A stretch of 64,000 nucleotides of DNA from JBEKIK01 sp963838495 (GTDB lineage: Bacteria > Planctomycetota > Planctomycetia > Pirellulales > Thermoguttaceae): NCBI GenBank assembly GCA_963838495.1, contig CAWIRC010000001.1, positions 1,054,001 to 1,118,000 of the forward strand, in the 5' to 3' direction. Every line of letters begins with the position of its first letter. The stretch's first letter is position 1. This document shows, in pieces, positions 29,075 to 39,364 of this stretch. The translations under genes and the position numbers were made by a program. The notes below the pieces were generated by a model, which was given only the letters and a program-made list of their open reading frames with translations, was not told the DNA's origin and did no database searches.

Positions 29075-29271
29075 GGGGATCAAAGGGTTCAGGAGTCTTT
29101 GTTATTTGCAGAGGGGAAGGAATTTGGTAATTTGCGGCAATGCCACGACGATTGCGAGTTTCCAGCGGAGGATATGCCTACCACGTGCTGAATCGAGTCG
29201 TGGGGCGGATGCGTATTTTCGGCAAGGAGCGAGACTTCGAGGCGTTCTGACAAAAATAAAGACTCCCGATC
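29075..29271 (+). mobile_element. RAYT (REP-associated tyrosine transposase) scar with imperfect terminal inverted repeats
   Basis: ATG 29140 opens a 36-codon frame reading MPRRLRVSSGGYAYHVLNR, the canonical RAYT N-terminus, then GRMRIFGKERDFEAF and a stop. Left end CAGGAGTCTTTGTTATTTG (about 29090-29108) pairs imperfectly with right end CAAAAATAAAGACTCCCG (29251-29268). The central and C-terminal transposase is deleted. The scar abuts the gspF stop at 29278. Confidence 0.7.
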
Positions 29272-29277
29272 TTTATC

Positions 29278-30483
29278 TCAAGGCTGCCGGCTGAGTTGGA
29301 AGATGGGCAACATCAACGCCAGACCGATAGTTCCCACCACCACGCCCATCGCGGCTATCATCAATGGCTCGATAATGCTGGTCGTGGCCTTGAGCGTGGT
29401 TTCGACCTCGCCGTCGTAATAATTGCTGACCTTTTCCAAAACCACGTCCAATTTGGCCGCTTCCTCGCCTGCGCTGATCATTTGCACCAGCACTTTGGGA
29501 AAGAGCGTGGTCCCTCGCAGCACTTCGCAGATCCGTTTTCCGCCGGTCACCTCTTCTATGACTTTTTGCCAGATCATTTCATAATAATAATTTCCGGAAA
29601 CGGCTTGGGCGAGCTTGATGGCCTCTATCACCGGCACGCCGCTGGCAAGCAGCGTGCCCAGCGTGCGAATGCTGCGGCTGATCGTTACTTTGCGGAACAT
29701 CGTTCCGACTACGGGAGAGTTGATCTTGATCCAGTCCAAGATGCGTCTGCCGGCGGGAGTGCGCCGCCCATAGAGAAATCCTCCCACAAGAGCCGCGGCG
29801 CCGGCCAAGAACAAATACCAATAGTTTGTGATAGCATCTGAAACCGACATCATCACAAGGGTTGGGACGGGCAATTGCGTGTGCCGCAGCTTGAAAAGCG
29901 GCATGAATTTCGGCATGACATAGGTCAAGAGAAATATCGTCACACCCGCGGCCAGGACCATCATGATCATGGGATACGCCATGGCGGCGCGAACTTTATG
30001 GAACGTATCCATCTCTTTTCTCAGGTACGTGGCGATGCGGTCGAGCATTGCGCCCAACGTGCCGGTCGCTTCGCTGGCCCTTACCAGCGAGATGTAGGTG
30101 TTATCGAACAGTTTTGGATAGCGGGACAAAGCCGCGGAAAAATCTTCCCCCGATTCGACGGCTTCCTTCAATCCCAGTAGAACTTTTCGCAGTGCCGAAT
30201 TGCTTTCCTGTTCGATTATTCCGGAAAGCGCCGCCGACAATGTAATGCCCGTATCGACCATAATCGCCAACTGGGCAGTAACATAAATCAAGTCCTGCCG
30301 GGAAATCCGGACTGGGAACAGGTTCCACAATTCCCGGGCCGCTTTTAGTTCCAGGACGTGGAATCCGTCCCGGTGCAATCGCTGCCGGGCATCATCGGGC
30401 GAGGCGGCTTCGATGTTTCCCTCATGGGTTCGTCCCATCGAATCACGCACGCGATAATTGAAAGTCGTTGCAGTGGCTGACAT
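29278..30483 (-). CDS. gspF: GspF/PilC-type inner-membrane platform protein
   Basis: 401 aa, the family's standard length. Two repeated T2SSF domains: the first about residues 70-195 (LAIMVDTGITLSAALSGI, SLVRASEATGTLGAMLDRIA), the second about 270-395 (TLGTLLASGVPVIEAI, MISAGEEAAKLDVVLEKV). Three membrane segments (MIMMVLAAGVTIFLLTYVMP, WYLFLAGAAALVGGFL, LMIAAMGVVVGTIGLALML). It couples the GspE ATPase to pseudopilus assembly (established). Last gene of the pilus/secretion run, about 100 bases after gspE. No frame break. No Shine-Dalgarno is evident. Confidence 0.93.
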   Translation of the reverse strand: MSATATTFNYRVRDSMGRTHEGNIEAASPDDARQRLHRDGFHVLELKAARELWNLFPVRISRQDLIYVTAQLAIMVDTGITLSAALSGIIEQESNSALRKVLLGLKEAVESGEDFSAALSRYPKLFDNTYISLVRASEATGTLGAMLDRIATYLRKEMDTFHKVRAAMAYPMIMMVLAAGVTIFLLTYVMPKFMPLFKLRHTQLPVPTLVMMSVSDAITNYWYLFLAGAAALVGGFLYGRRTPAGRRILDWIKINSPVVGTMFRKVTISRSIRTLGTLLASGVPVIEAIKLAQAVSGNYYYEMIWQKVIEEVTGGKRICEVLRGTTLFPKVLVQMISAGEEAAKLDVVLEKVSNYYDGEVETTLKATTSIIEPLMIAAMGVVVGTIGLALMLPIFQLSRQP

Positions 30484-30586
30484 TGTAGGAAGAAAGCGGT
30501 TTGTAAATGGCGGTTAATACATAATGGCCGGCCGTAAACGGCATCAACCGGCATGTTTTTGCGCGGCGCCTGACGTGCAAGAACAC

Positions 30587-32320
30587 CTAAGTACCCTGGC
30601 ATATCCCGCCGCTGTCGCCGACAATATGAAATACCTCCTCGATGGTGGTGATTCCTTCGCGGACTTTGCGGAAACCATCAACGGCCAGGGTGATCATGCC
30701 GTCGGCAAGTGCTATGCTTCGCAGTTTGTTGACGGTCGGATCGGCCACGATGGCGTCGCGCATTTCATCGCTTATGACCAGCAGTTCGTGCACCGCGATG
30801 CGGCCCTTGAAACCGGTGTTCCTGCAACTCTTGCAGCCCACGCCCTTGTAAAATTCGCTGAATTCACAGCCCATGCGTTCCAAGGCTTTTCGCACGGTGC
30901 GCGGGGGTTCATGAGGTTCGCGGCACTTGGTGCATATCCGCCGCACCAGGCGCTGGGCCAATATCATGTTTAACGCCGCGCCGATCAAATACGGCTCCAC
31001 GCCCATGTTTATCAGCCTAGTGATGGCCGAGCAGGCGTTGTTGGTGTGCAGGGTGCTGAATACAAGATGGCCGGTCATGGCCGCCTGGATGGCGGTATGG
31101 GCGGTTTCCTCGTCGCGGATCTCGCCCACCATGATGATGTCGGGATCCTGCGCAAAAGCGTGCGCAGGGCCGCCGAAAACGTCATTCCGATCTTCGACTG
31201 CACCTGGAACTGGTTGATCAAGGGCAGGTGATATTCGATAGGGTCTTCAACCGTGCAAACGTTGTTCTCCATGGAGCTGATCTCGTTCAGCGCGGCGTAA
31301 AGAGTGGTGGATTTGCCGCTTCCGGTCGGCCCGGTAACGAGGATGATGCCGTTTGGTGCGCGGATGTTTAGCCGGAAACGATTGAGAATGTCCTCGCCGA
31401 ATCCCAGGTCTTCGAGGTTCAGCGAAACGCTGCGGGTGTCGAGCACGCGGATGGCGGTTTTTTCGCCGCGCGTGGAGGGAAAAGTGCTCACGCGGAGGTC
31501 GATCTTGCGGCCTTCCAAAAGCACGTGCACGCGGCCGTCCTGCGGCAGCCGCCGCTCGCTGATGTCCATGGAGGCCATGATCTTGATGCGGCTGGTTACG
31601 GCGTTCAAACAGGTGCAGGGGCACTTCCAGGGCCTTGTGCAATTTGCCGTCTATGCGATACCGCACCCTCATGCAGTGCTCCGACGGCTCGATGTGGATG
31701 TCGCTGGCGCCATCCTTCACGGCGTTGAAAATGATGTAGTTTACCAGGCGGATGATGGGATTCTGGCCGACGGCATCCTCGTCTATCTCTCCGATGTCTT
31801 CGATAACCTCTTCGATGAGCGTCACATTGGTCGACTCCGAATCCTCGATGATGTCGTCTATCACGAAGACCTTGGAATTGGGCAACGAGGTAATCATCCG
31901 CCGGATATCCTTGGTGCTGGCGGCGACAATCAGGACCTGCGCGTTGGTCATACCCCGGATCTCGTCGATCAAGAACAGATTCGACGGCTCGCTCACGGCG
32001 ACGGTCAAAACCCCGCGAATCATGAACATGGGCAGAACTAGATTTTTTTCGATGTATTCGCGGGGGAGCAAGTCCACGATCTTGGCGTCGAAAAGCCGCG
32101 CCTCGAGCTTGGCATAGGGAACGCCGTACTCCACGGCCAGACATTCGACGATCTGATCTTCGCTGCAATATTGCAGCTCGACCAGCAGTTCTCCCAGCAG
32201 TTTTCCCTTGCCCTCTTCCTTCTGCTTTTCCAGCGCGGATTGCAAGCCGTCGGGCGTAATGTAGCCCTTTTCAATCAACAGGCTGCCAAGGCGGCGCGGC
32301 GCAAGGATTGCTGTGGACAT
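30587..32320 (-). CDS. gspE: GspE/PilB-type assembly ATPase (two frameshifts)
   Basis: About 578 aa. Powers pseudopilus or pilus extension. The N-terminal MshEN domain (LGSLLIEKGYITPDGLQSAL, residues 8-150) is followed by the ATPase: DGASDIHIEPSE, Walker A VTGPTGSGKSTTLYAALN, Asp box MENNVCTVEDPIEY, Walker B QDPDIIMVGEIRDEETA (reconstructed), His box STLHTNNA, and the tetracysteine zinc motif CTKC...GCKSC. Frame breaks near 31605-31612 (one extra C, before VTSRIKIMASMD) and near 31150-31160 (one missing C in the QDPD codons). MshEN domains in related ATPases bind c-di-GMP, so activity may be so regulated. ATG 32320 is the start; TTG 32332 is an alternative. Confidence 0.92.
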
Positions 32321-32460
32321 GGGCGGGGGCAAAATTTTTTTATGAAGAAAGGGGTCTTTGTTCGGGGTTTGAGCATTATCTAGCCCGCATTTGTTATATT
32401 GCAGTAATTCGATTACGTCCGTAGGCCCCTTAAAAATAAATTATCCTTGCATGCCATGGA

Positions 32461-32787
32461 TCAATGAAAGCTTTTCACCGCGTCCATCACGCTCTCGAAG
32501 ACTTCCAATTGTTGATCCAGCCGCGTTATTTCCAGAATTTTGCGGTTGTAAACGTTGCTGGTTGCGATCTTCAGGTCGCCCAGCTTTTCCCGAAGGGCAT
32601 CCTGCACGTTAAGCAATGCGGTGAGGCCTTTACTATCGATCGACTCCGTGCCGTCCAAATCCAGCACGACGTTGTGGATTTCCAGCCCGCTGAAATAGGC
32701 TTCAAAGCCGTCGCACTGGTCCGCCTCGAGTTCCTTCGGGCTGTGGACCACGATCACGTCGCCGAATATTTCCTGGGGAAGGTTCAT
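32461..32787 (-). CDS. STAS-domain anti-anti-sigma-like protein
   Basis: 108 aa, the size of SpoIIAA-type single-domain proteins. The core strand VVLDLDGTESIDSKGLTALL contains the serine that is phosphorylated in SpoIIAA/RsbV homologues (TESIDSKG). It starts seven bases after the stop of the response regulator, with AGAGG upstream, so the two are translationally linked. Known family role: partner switching with a serine kinase. No kinase of the RsbW type is seen here, so its partner may be elsewhere. Confidence 0.85.
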   Translation of the reverse strand: MNLPQEIFGDVIVVHSPKELEADQCDGFEAYFSGLEIHNVVLDLDGTESIDSKGLTALLNVQDALREKLGDLKIATSNVYNRKILEITRLDQQLEVFESVMDAVKSFH

Positions 32788-32794
32788 GCCGCCT

Positions 32795-33181
32795 CTACGC
32801 CTTAACGGTATTTTCCTGAAAAACGTCGTTCACGCCATCCAGCAGTTCATGCGGGCTGAAGGGCTTGGAAACTATACGCAATATGCGCAACTGGCCGAAC
32901 AATAACTCGGGCGAAAGCTCGTAGCCTTTGGCCGTAAGCATAAACACCGGCAAGTCGGCGGCTTTGGGATCGTTGCGGAGGCGGCCAATCAGTTCCAGGC
33001 CGCTTAGCCGGGGCATCTGGCAATCGGTGATCAGCAAATCGGGTTTGCAGTTCTGGATTGCCTCCCAAGCCTCTTCTCCGTCGGACGTGATCTCCACGTC
33101 GTAGCCGGCCTTTTTCAATTTGAATTCCATGGCGCGAAGAATGTGGATTTCGTCGTCGCAAAGTAAAATTCGCTTGCTCAT
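32795..33181 (-). CDS. CheY-like single-domain response regulator
   Basis: 128 aa receiver domain only. The acidic pocket is LLCDDE (residues 6-11), the phospho-acceptor Asp lies in LLITDCQMPRLSG (about residue 54), the Thr/Ser switch is VFMLTAKG, and the Lys is in IVSKPFSP. With no output domain it must act by protein contact. The histidine kinase gene 98 bases upstream is the likely partner; the STAS gene follows. Role in controlling the pilus/secretion machine is inferred from position between secretin and gspE genes. Confidence 0.9.
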   Translation of the reverse strand: MSKRILLCDDEIHILRAMEFKLKKAGYDVEITSDGEEAWEAIQNCKPDLLITDCQMPRLSGLELIGRLRNDPKAADLPVFMLTAKGYELSPELLFGQLRILRIVSKPFSPHELLDGVNDVFQENTVKA

Positions 33182-33279
33182 AACCTGTCCTGTTTCGATA
33201 TAAATTTGCGATTACGCACCATTTCCCCGCCCATCGTGCAATATGCGAAATATCAAAACAACATTTTCATTTTTGTTTT

Positions 33280-34764
33280 TCAGCCCTCGGTCTTCAACTG
33301 GCCCGTGGAGCGCATGGAAACCGAAAAAGTGCTGCCCACTCCCAGCGTGCTTTCAACGGCGAGTTGGCCGCCGTGCACGTCTTCGACAATGTGTTTGGCC
33401 AGGGGCAGGCCAAGGCCCGTGCCCTGCGCCATGTCTTTATCCTTTTTCACGCGATAGAACTTTTCGAATATTTTACGGCAATCTTCCGGACTGAGTCCCA
33501 CGCCCGTGTCTTGCACCTCGAAGCGGACCTGGTCGCCAACCAGCCGGCTCAGCAGGGTGACGGCGCCGCCCTCGCGGGTATACTTGACGGCGTTGCTCAA
33601 CAGGTTGATTGCCGCTTGCAGCAGCATGTCGCGGTCGGCCAGCACGCCCAGGTACATGGAGCTCAGTTTCGAAACGAGCTTGATCCGTTTGGCTTCGGCC
33701 GCCGGCTGCACCACATGCAGGGCCTCTTCCAGAATCTGATTCAAGGATTGTTGTTGCTTGCTGACGTTGACCACCCCGGCTTCGATGCGGGCGATGTTCA
33801 GCAGGTTTTCCACGAGCCTTTGCAGGCGGTCGGCCTGCGTGGAAATGACATTCAGGAATTCCTCGCGGGTATTTTCATCGTTGGCTTCTTCTTCGGCCAG
33901 CAGCTCGACGTAGGCCTTGATGCCCGCCAGCGGAGTTTTCATCTCGTGGCTGACCGAAGATACGAACTCGGCATTCCGTTTTACCACGGCTTTCAGGTCG
34001 CCGATGTCGCGGAGCACCACTACCGCCCCTTCCGATACGGGCGATTTATCCGGCGATCCGACTTTTTCGGAGGCCAGCTTGCAGGCGGTGGCGCGATACC
34101 ATTTAGACCCCCCGTTACCGGCGGGCACCTCGATCTCTTCAGAGCGTGCGCCCGCGGTCTTCCGCTGCCTCACCGTGGTCAACAAATCGATCAGCTTCTG
34201 GCAATGCACTATTTTGCCCAGGGCCCTTGTTTCCGTCTTGTCCGCGTCGAAACTAAATATTTCTTCCGCGCTGTGATTGGCCAACACCAACTCGTCGTAT
34301 TCATCGATGGCTAAAATCGGGTCGGTTAATCCCTCAAAAATACTTTTGATCTGCTCGGCTTGTTTTACGGCCCGAAGACAATGGACCTCCTGAGCGGTTC
34401 GGGTGTGTTCCAAGTCCTCCACGCGCCGTTTGTAGTCAAGCAAGATATTTCGAATCTGTTCCGCAAGATTGCTCATGGGATGATCCGCGGACAAGGAGGG
34501 CATGTTGTCGTTGGATCCCGGAGGCATGTGGCAGAGGCACATGGCTTCGATATGCCGCCGCAGTTGTTGTTGTTGTCTTGTTTGCCGAAAAAACTTGTAT
34601 GCAAGCAACCCGCAGCAACAAATCAACCCTATACACAACAAGCCGTTAACCAGATGGAGCGATGCGGCGTCGAATCCCGTTCTGCTTAACCAAGCCAATG
34701 CCAGGCTGCCGACAGTTGCGATCGCCGCCACAACCGCCAGTTTGTACGAATTCGAGCTGCTCAT
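33280..34764 (-). CDS. Membrane sensor histidine kinase with PAS domain
   Basis: About 494 aa. Two N-terminal membrane segments (KLAVVAAIATVGSLALAWL, LVNGLLCIGLICCCGLLAY) with a short periplasmic loop. Then a linker, a PAS domain (IFEGLTDPILAIDEYDELVLAN, residues about 145-260), HisKA with the phospho-His in SSVSHEMKTPLAGIKAYVE, and HATPase_c with N box INLLSNAVKYT, DTGVGL, and GTGLGLPLAKHIVE. ATG 34764 is preferred over TTG 34782. Phosphotransfer to the adjacent CheY-like regulator is inferred. The small sensor loop suggests input through the membrane or the PAS domain. Confidence 0.92.
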   Translation of the reverse strand: MSSSNSYKLAVVAAIATVGSLALAWLSRTGFDAASLHLVNGLLCIGLICCCGLLAYKFFRQTRQQQQLRRHIEAMCLCHMPPGSNDNMPSLSADHPMSNLAEQIRNILLDYKRRVEDLEHTRTAQEVHCLRAVKQAEQIKSIFEGLTDPILAIDEYDELVLANHSAEEIFSFDADKTETRALGKIVHCQKLIDLLTTVRQRKTAGARSEEIEVPAGNGGSKWYRATACKLASEKVGSPDKSPVSEGAVVVLRDIGDLKAVVKRNAEFVSSVSHEMKTPLAGIKAYVELLAEEEANDENTREEFLNVISTQADRLQRLVENLLNIARIEAGVVNVSKQQQSLNQILEEALHVVQPAAEAKRIKLVSKLSSMYLGVLADRDMLLQAAINLLSNAVKYTREGGAVTLLSRLVGDQVRFEVQDTGVGLSPEDCRKIFEKFYRVKKDKDMAQGTGLGLPLAKHIVEDVHGGQLAVESTLGVGSTFSVSMRSTGQLKTEG

Positions 34765-34947
34765 GTTGAGTGAAAAACTCAAAAGTTACGCGCAAGGGAA
34801 GATAATATTTTGGCGCCAGGTTCAACGCAGTTAAAACTTTATCCGCCAGGTTTAAAACCCGTTAAAGGCCATAAACGTTATGTACATAGAGCTTCCCTGC
34901 AAGGGAGAAACGCCGGTAAAACGCCGGACGCGACGCCTACAGAGGCA

Positions 34948-36142
34948 TTAACGACGCACGGCATAGCGGGGGTCGAGGGTTCGCGCCTGTTGAAAAAAGG
35001 CGTCTGCCGACTCGACTTGCCCAAGTTTTACCAGCGTGCATCCCATCAAAAAATAGGATAAAGCACTCGACTTGTCCAACGAAAGTGCTTGTTGCAGAGC
35101 AACTTGGGACGCCTGGAAGTCGCCCAGCCGATAATGGGCAACGCCCAACATGCGATAGATCGCGGCGGATTTAGAGAAACGTCTGGCGGCCGGCACTAGT
35201 AAATCTACGGCTAATTCCGGATGATTCGTTCGCAATGCCGCGCCCGCAGCAATAACCGGCAATTGCGGATTATTCGGCTGGACAGCCACGGCCTTATTAA
35301 AGGCAATACGCGCCGCATCGCTGTCGCCTTCGGACAATGCCCGCTGCCCCATCGCTTAACGACTCTTCCGCCGAAACGGCAGATTCGGCCCGTACATAAG
35401 AATCGGTAAAGGCGGCGTTTTTAGTCGTTTTATCGCCAGTTTCAAAGATCGGCGTCGCTTGGGCGGGATTGCCCGCGGCAGGCTGCTTGATCGGCAGGAG
35501 ACGCCAAAAACGGCCCCTGCCCATTGGCAGATGGAATGACTTTATTATCCGAATTTAAAGGCCCTTGGCCGGCCGTCAGGACAACGGCGTTTGAGATTCC
35601 ATGCTCGGAGCCTTCCGTATCCTTGATCTTCTTGCAACATAACGCATACATTTCATTTTCCGGTTCGGCCCGGGCGGCTTGCTCGTAATAAGACATGGCG
35701 CCGGTTGTTTGACCGATGGAATCCAGCACCAATCCTTTGGTATAAAAAGCCCGGGCATTGCCGGGTTGCAGGCGGAGCGCTTCGTCCACATGTTTGAGGG
35801 CATCTTCCGGGCGTTTATCGAGGAGGTCCACTTCGGCCAGCAGAAGATGGGCGTCGATATGGCCGGGATTTCGGGCCAACAATACTCTCAAACCCTCGCG
35901 GCAGCCTTTCGAATCGTTTTGCTCCCAACGCGCCAAAGCGGCTTCATAAGCGGCCTGGTCCCGGTGCGTTTCAAAATTCCGTATGATCTCTTCTTGCGCC
36001 GGAAACGTTTCTCCGCCACGTCGCCGTTTAATAATGACTTGGCAAAAGGCAAACTAGAGCAGCCGGATGACAATCCGAGAACAGCCGCCGCGACGAAAAT
36101 CAACGCCGTCAGTTTTTCTCGCACTTGGTCTGAACGCTCCAT
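34948..36142 (-). CDS. TPR lipoprotein of the pilus cluster, PilF/Tgl-like (three probable frameshifts)
   Basis: ATG 36142 opens a lipoprotein signal (KLTALIFVAAAVLGLSSGC, lipobox LSSGC). TPR units follow: ARNPGHIDAHLLLAEVDLL, ALRLQPGNARAFYTKGLVL, ARAEPENEMYAL, and a distal block ALSEGDSDAARIAFNKAVAV and ALSLDKSSALSYFLMGC. The pieces lie in different frames, with breaks near 35996-36012, about 35490 and about 35345; one continuous product of about 395 aa is reconstructed. TPR lipoproteins next to secretin genes usually act as pilotins or assembly scaffolds for the outer-membrane ring; this role is inferred from position. It is 54 bases after the secretin stop. Confidence 0.72.
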
Positions 36143-36196
36143 ATTATGAATTCCCCGCCAATCAAGCGAGTTCCAAATCTTTGCAAACGACACGAT

Positions 36197-38514
36197 TCAC
36201 GGAAGTTTTATGGGCCGCGGAATATCCTCGTGCGGGCCGGGCATTCCGCGATCGTACGGATGCAGCGGTATCGGTTGCGGCATCGCAGGCCTTTCCAGGT
36301 CGTCGATCAGCCAATCGGCCACGGCATTGCCGTCCAAGGGATTTACGGCGGCAAGATCGCACGCCGGCCGTTCTGCCCCCAGCGTGTGATCGCCCACTCG
36401 CCTGCCCAGCCAGATGTCGCTGCGCAAATCAATGGCGGCGCGATTGAGCGGATCGAATTGCACCGCCATCTCCGCGAATCGCAAGGCCTTTTTTTGATCG
36501 CCGTCTGCCCAGGCGGCTTGGGCCAGCCGGAAATAGCGCCGGGCAATGGAGCGTTTGCCGAAGGGGCTCATCTTATCGGCATACGTGCCGTGCCGGCGAT
36601 AGTATTCGCAGGCCGCTTTTTCTCCCTCCTGGCACGTGCCCGGCTCATACACGATTCTCGGCGTAATCAGCACCAGCACCTCGTACCGCTCGATGGTCTC
36701 CTCGGTGTTGCGAAAACATACGCCGATTACAGGCAAGCTTCCGAAAAACGGAACTTGCTGGGTGCTCGTGACCAACTGGTCCCGCATCAGGCCGCCGATA
36801 ATCACCGTGCAGCCGTCGTGCACCATTACATTGGTGGTGACCTGGGTGATGGTTTTGTTGGGCAGCGTGACGCCGTTTTCCGTCTTCACGTCGCCGTCGG
36901 AGAGTTCGGGATGGATTTCCATGCGTATCAGGCCGTCGCTGGATACGAACGGGCGCAGGCGCAACTGGGCGCCGAGGTCCAGAAATTGCACGGCGTAAGT
37001 CGTGCTTGTTTCCGTGACCGTGGAACTGAGATATCCCTTTTGTTCGCCTATTTGAATGTCGGCCCGATGCTTGTTCAGCACCATCACCCGGGGATTAGCG
37101 ATAACGTTCGTGTCGCCCACGGTCTCCAGTGCATTGATAAACATGCCCAGGCTCGTGTCGAGGAATCCAAACTTCAAGCCCCCTTCGTCAAACTTGAAAT
37201 TGGCCAACGCGTCTAGCGGCGTTCCAACCCCGAACTTGATGTTGGGATTGTTGCGCAGAAGCTGATAGTTTACGCCGAATTTATCCTCATCTTTCAGGTG
37301 AACGCTCAGAATCATCGCCTCGATGGAAACCTGCAAGGGGCGCACGTCCACTTCTTCCACCATCTGATCGATTTGCGCGAGCACGGCTTCGTAATCGCGG
37401 ACCACTACCACTTCGTTGCCGGCGAACTTGTTGCCGCCCGCGTTCGAGTCGTTGGCCGCTATGCCCGCCTCGGCCGGAGTCGAAACGCTGATCGCGCCGA
37501 CTTTTTCCGACAGAAGCGGGGTAATCAGCGTCTTCAGTTCCGAGGCGGTGATGTAGTTGGGCTGGTAAACGCGCGTGCAGATCCTGTCCAGCGACTGCTC
37601 CAAATTGTTGAAATCTTCGGGCGTGCCTACAATGATGTAATTTCCGTCGCGCTTGGCTATGTAACCCGTGGACTTGAGAATCGCGTCCAGCGCGCTGTCA
37701 ATATCGACGCCGTTAAGCGTGGCCGAAACTTTGCCCTCCACGTTTTTGCTCGCCAAGATGTTCAATTTGCCTTGCTCGCTCAGCAGATCCAGCACATTGT
37801 GAATGTCCTCATTGTAGATATGGATTCGCAATTTGCCGTCGCCTTCACCCTCAATCGTCGATTTGACCGGCGACTTAAGCGCCTGGCCAGTAGCGGGTGA
37901 AGGCGCCGTTTTTCCCGTCGCCTGTCCAGGCGACGCCAATCGCTCCTGCAAGAATTTCATCACGCCGGGCAGGCCCGACTTGCCCGAGGAAGTATCTCCA
38001 GGCTCCGGCGGCGGAGGCGGCACGTACTCCTGAGCCGTGGGCGGATATGGCTGAACTCCTATCGGACCCGCGGGACCAGAAGGCGGCGGAAGCGTTACCA
38101 CGTGGTCCTGGGGAAATTGCGGCTGGCTGGATGCCGGTTCCTTCGGTTTCCCGGCTTCCTCTTGTTTTGGGGCGGAGATTGTTTTCGCCCGCGGAATTTC
38201 AGCGCCTGTTCCATCGATCCACTGTCCGAGCGCCGACTGAAGATTGGCCGGGATCGTGCCACATTGAAGTCCGATTGGAAGAAGGGCCGGATTGGAATGA
38301 ATCTCCTTATGCCCTCTCTCTCCGCAAGAGAGTCGGGCTGAGCACATTTTCTTATATTTTCTTCCGCTAGAGATCGGTTTTGGGCGGGAGGCTTGAGATC
38401 GCATGATTTTTCGCAATCATTCGCGGGGATTGTGCAAATCCCCACGATGATCGCCCATCCCACGCCGATGGCGGCACAAACTATCAACAAGCCGAATCGG
38501 CGAAAGGTTTTCAT
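36197..38514 (-). CDS. Secretin of type IV pilus/type II secretion system (PilQ/GspD-like, frameshifted)
   Basis: About 772 aa. Forms the outer-membrane gate. ATG 38514 begins MKTFRRFGLLIVCAAIGVGW, an export signal. A Pro-rich linker is followed by an STN-like N0 domain (LRIHIYNEDIHNVLDLLSEQ), an N1 domain (VYQPNYITASELKTLITPLL) and the secretin core: NVIANPRVMVLN, QVTTNVMVHDGCTVIIGGLM, VPFFGSLPVIGVCFRN and LVLITPRIV. A C-terminal extension with a TPR-like hairpin (ALRFAEMAVQFDPLN) and Pro-rich tail follows the secretin domain. The frame breaks near 38305-38320, between SLAEREGI and the frame reading HSNPALLPIGLQ. Confidence 0.92.
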
Positions 38515-38644
38515 GTGTCTTCCGTGACGCCAGAAAAAAGTGATTCCGCGACTGCAAAACGAAAAGTTTGCCTGCAAATGATATTTTCTTTAAAGACGAT
38601 ATCACCCGCAAACAAATGTTTTTTTCTTGTCAGCGCCCCGTTTT

Positions 38645-39304
38645 TTATTTCTCAACCTTTCCCAGAACCATGCGGCTGGACGTGCCAGGCTCGGGGATGC
38701 TCAATTCGAATTGTTCTCCTTCCATTTGTAAAACCACGCGTCGATCGTGAATTTCGGCAAGCACGAATTTGTAGCTTCGTCCTTCTTTTTGCACCTCGAT
38801 CGTCTGTCCCAGGTTGTATGTTTTGCCGCCGATCCTGGCTATTCCGCCGTTTTGTCCGATAAGCGTGCTTGTCAGCGCCATGCCCAGGCTCGCCGGCGAC
38901 ACGGGCGGCGTTTTGGCTTTCGCCTCCTCCTCGATTGCGGTTTTATCGATTGTTTTTTTCGGTTCCTGGAACGGATCTCTATCTAAGGTTAACGCCGGAG
39001 CGGGACAAGTCCGCGGGTCATTGTTTATCCAATTCAACGCTTCTTTCCAGCGATGCTGTAAAGGTTTGTTCTCCTTATCGGCACTTGCGTCGCCCGCGGA
39101 ATTTGTTTGCGCCGGCGACGTTTCCACTGCGACTTGAATTCCAGCCGGCGATTTTTGACCTTCTTTGGATTTATTTATCCCTCCGAAAAAATGCGGCGCC
39201 CAGAAATATAACCCTATTGCCGTCATTATTCCCAAAACAACGGCCTTTTTTGGATGAGCGGCGATCTCGTGTATAAATTGTTTGCCTAAATTATTTATAT
39301 TCAC
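38645..39304 (-). CDS. PilP/GspC-like bitopic inner-membrane protein
   Basis: 219 aa. One membrane segment near the N-terminus (KAVVLGIMTAIGLYFWAPHF) and a periplasmic beta domain at the C-terminus with the HR/PilP-like pattern GGIARIGGKTYNLGQTIEV and RRVVLQMEGEQFELSIP. RDPFQEP in the linker resembles the conserved DPF motif of PilP/GspC proteins. Bridges the PilNO platform to the secretin (family role). GTG 39304 is the only plausible start. It lies between pilO and the secretin, as in pilMNOPQ operons. Confidence 0.78.
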   Translation of the reverse strand: MNINNLGKQFIHEIAAHPKKAVVLGIMTAIGLYFWAPHFFGGINKSKEGQKSPAGIQVAVETSPAQTNSAGDASADKENKPLQHRWKEALNWINNDPRTCPAPALTLDRDPFQEPKKTIDKTAIEEEAKAKTPPVSPASLGMALTSTLIGQNGGIARIGGKTYNLGQTIEVQKEGRSYKFVLAEIHDRRVVLQMEGEQFELSIPEPGTSSRMVLGKVEK

Positions 39305-39364
39305 AGTTTTGTCAGCGGACCCATGGTGGCAGGCACCTAATGGTCATGCTCCTCCGTATATCGG

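Noticed and set aside
27400..29300. An intact insertion sequence
   Set aside because: Only N- and C-terminal transposase fragments with stops remain; no full transposase gene is present.
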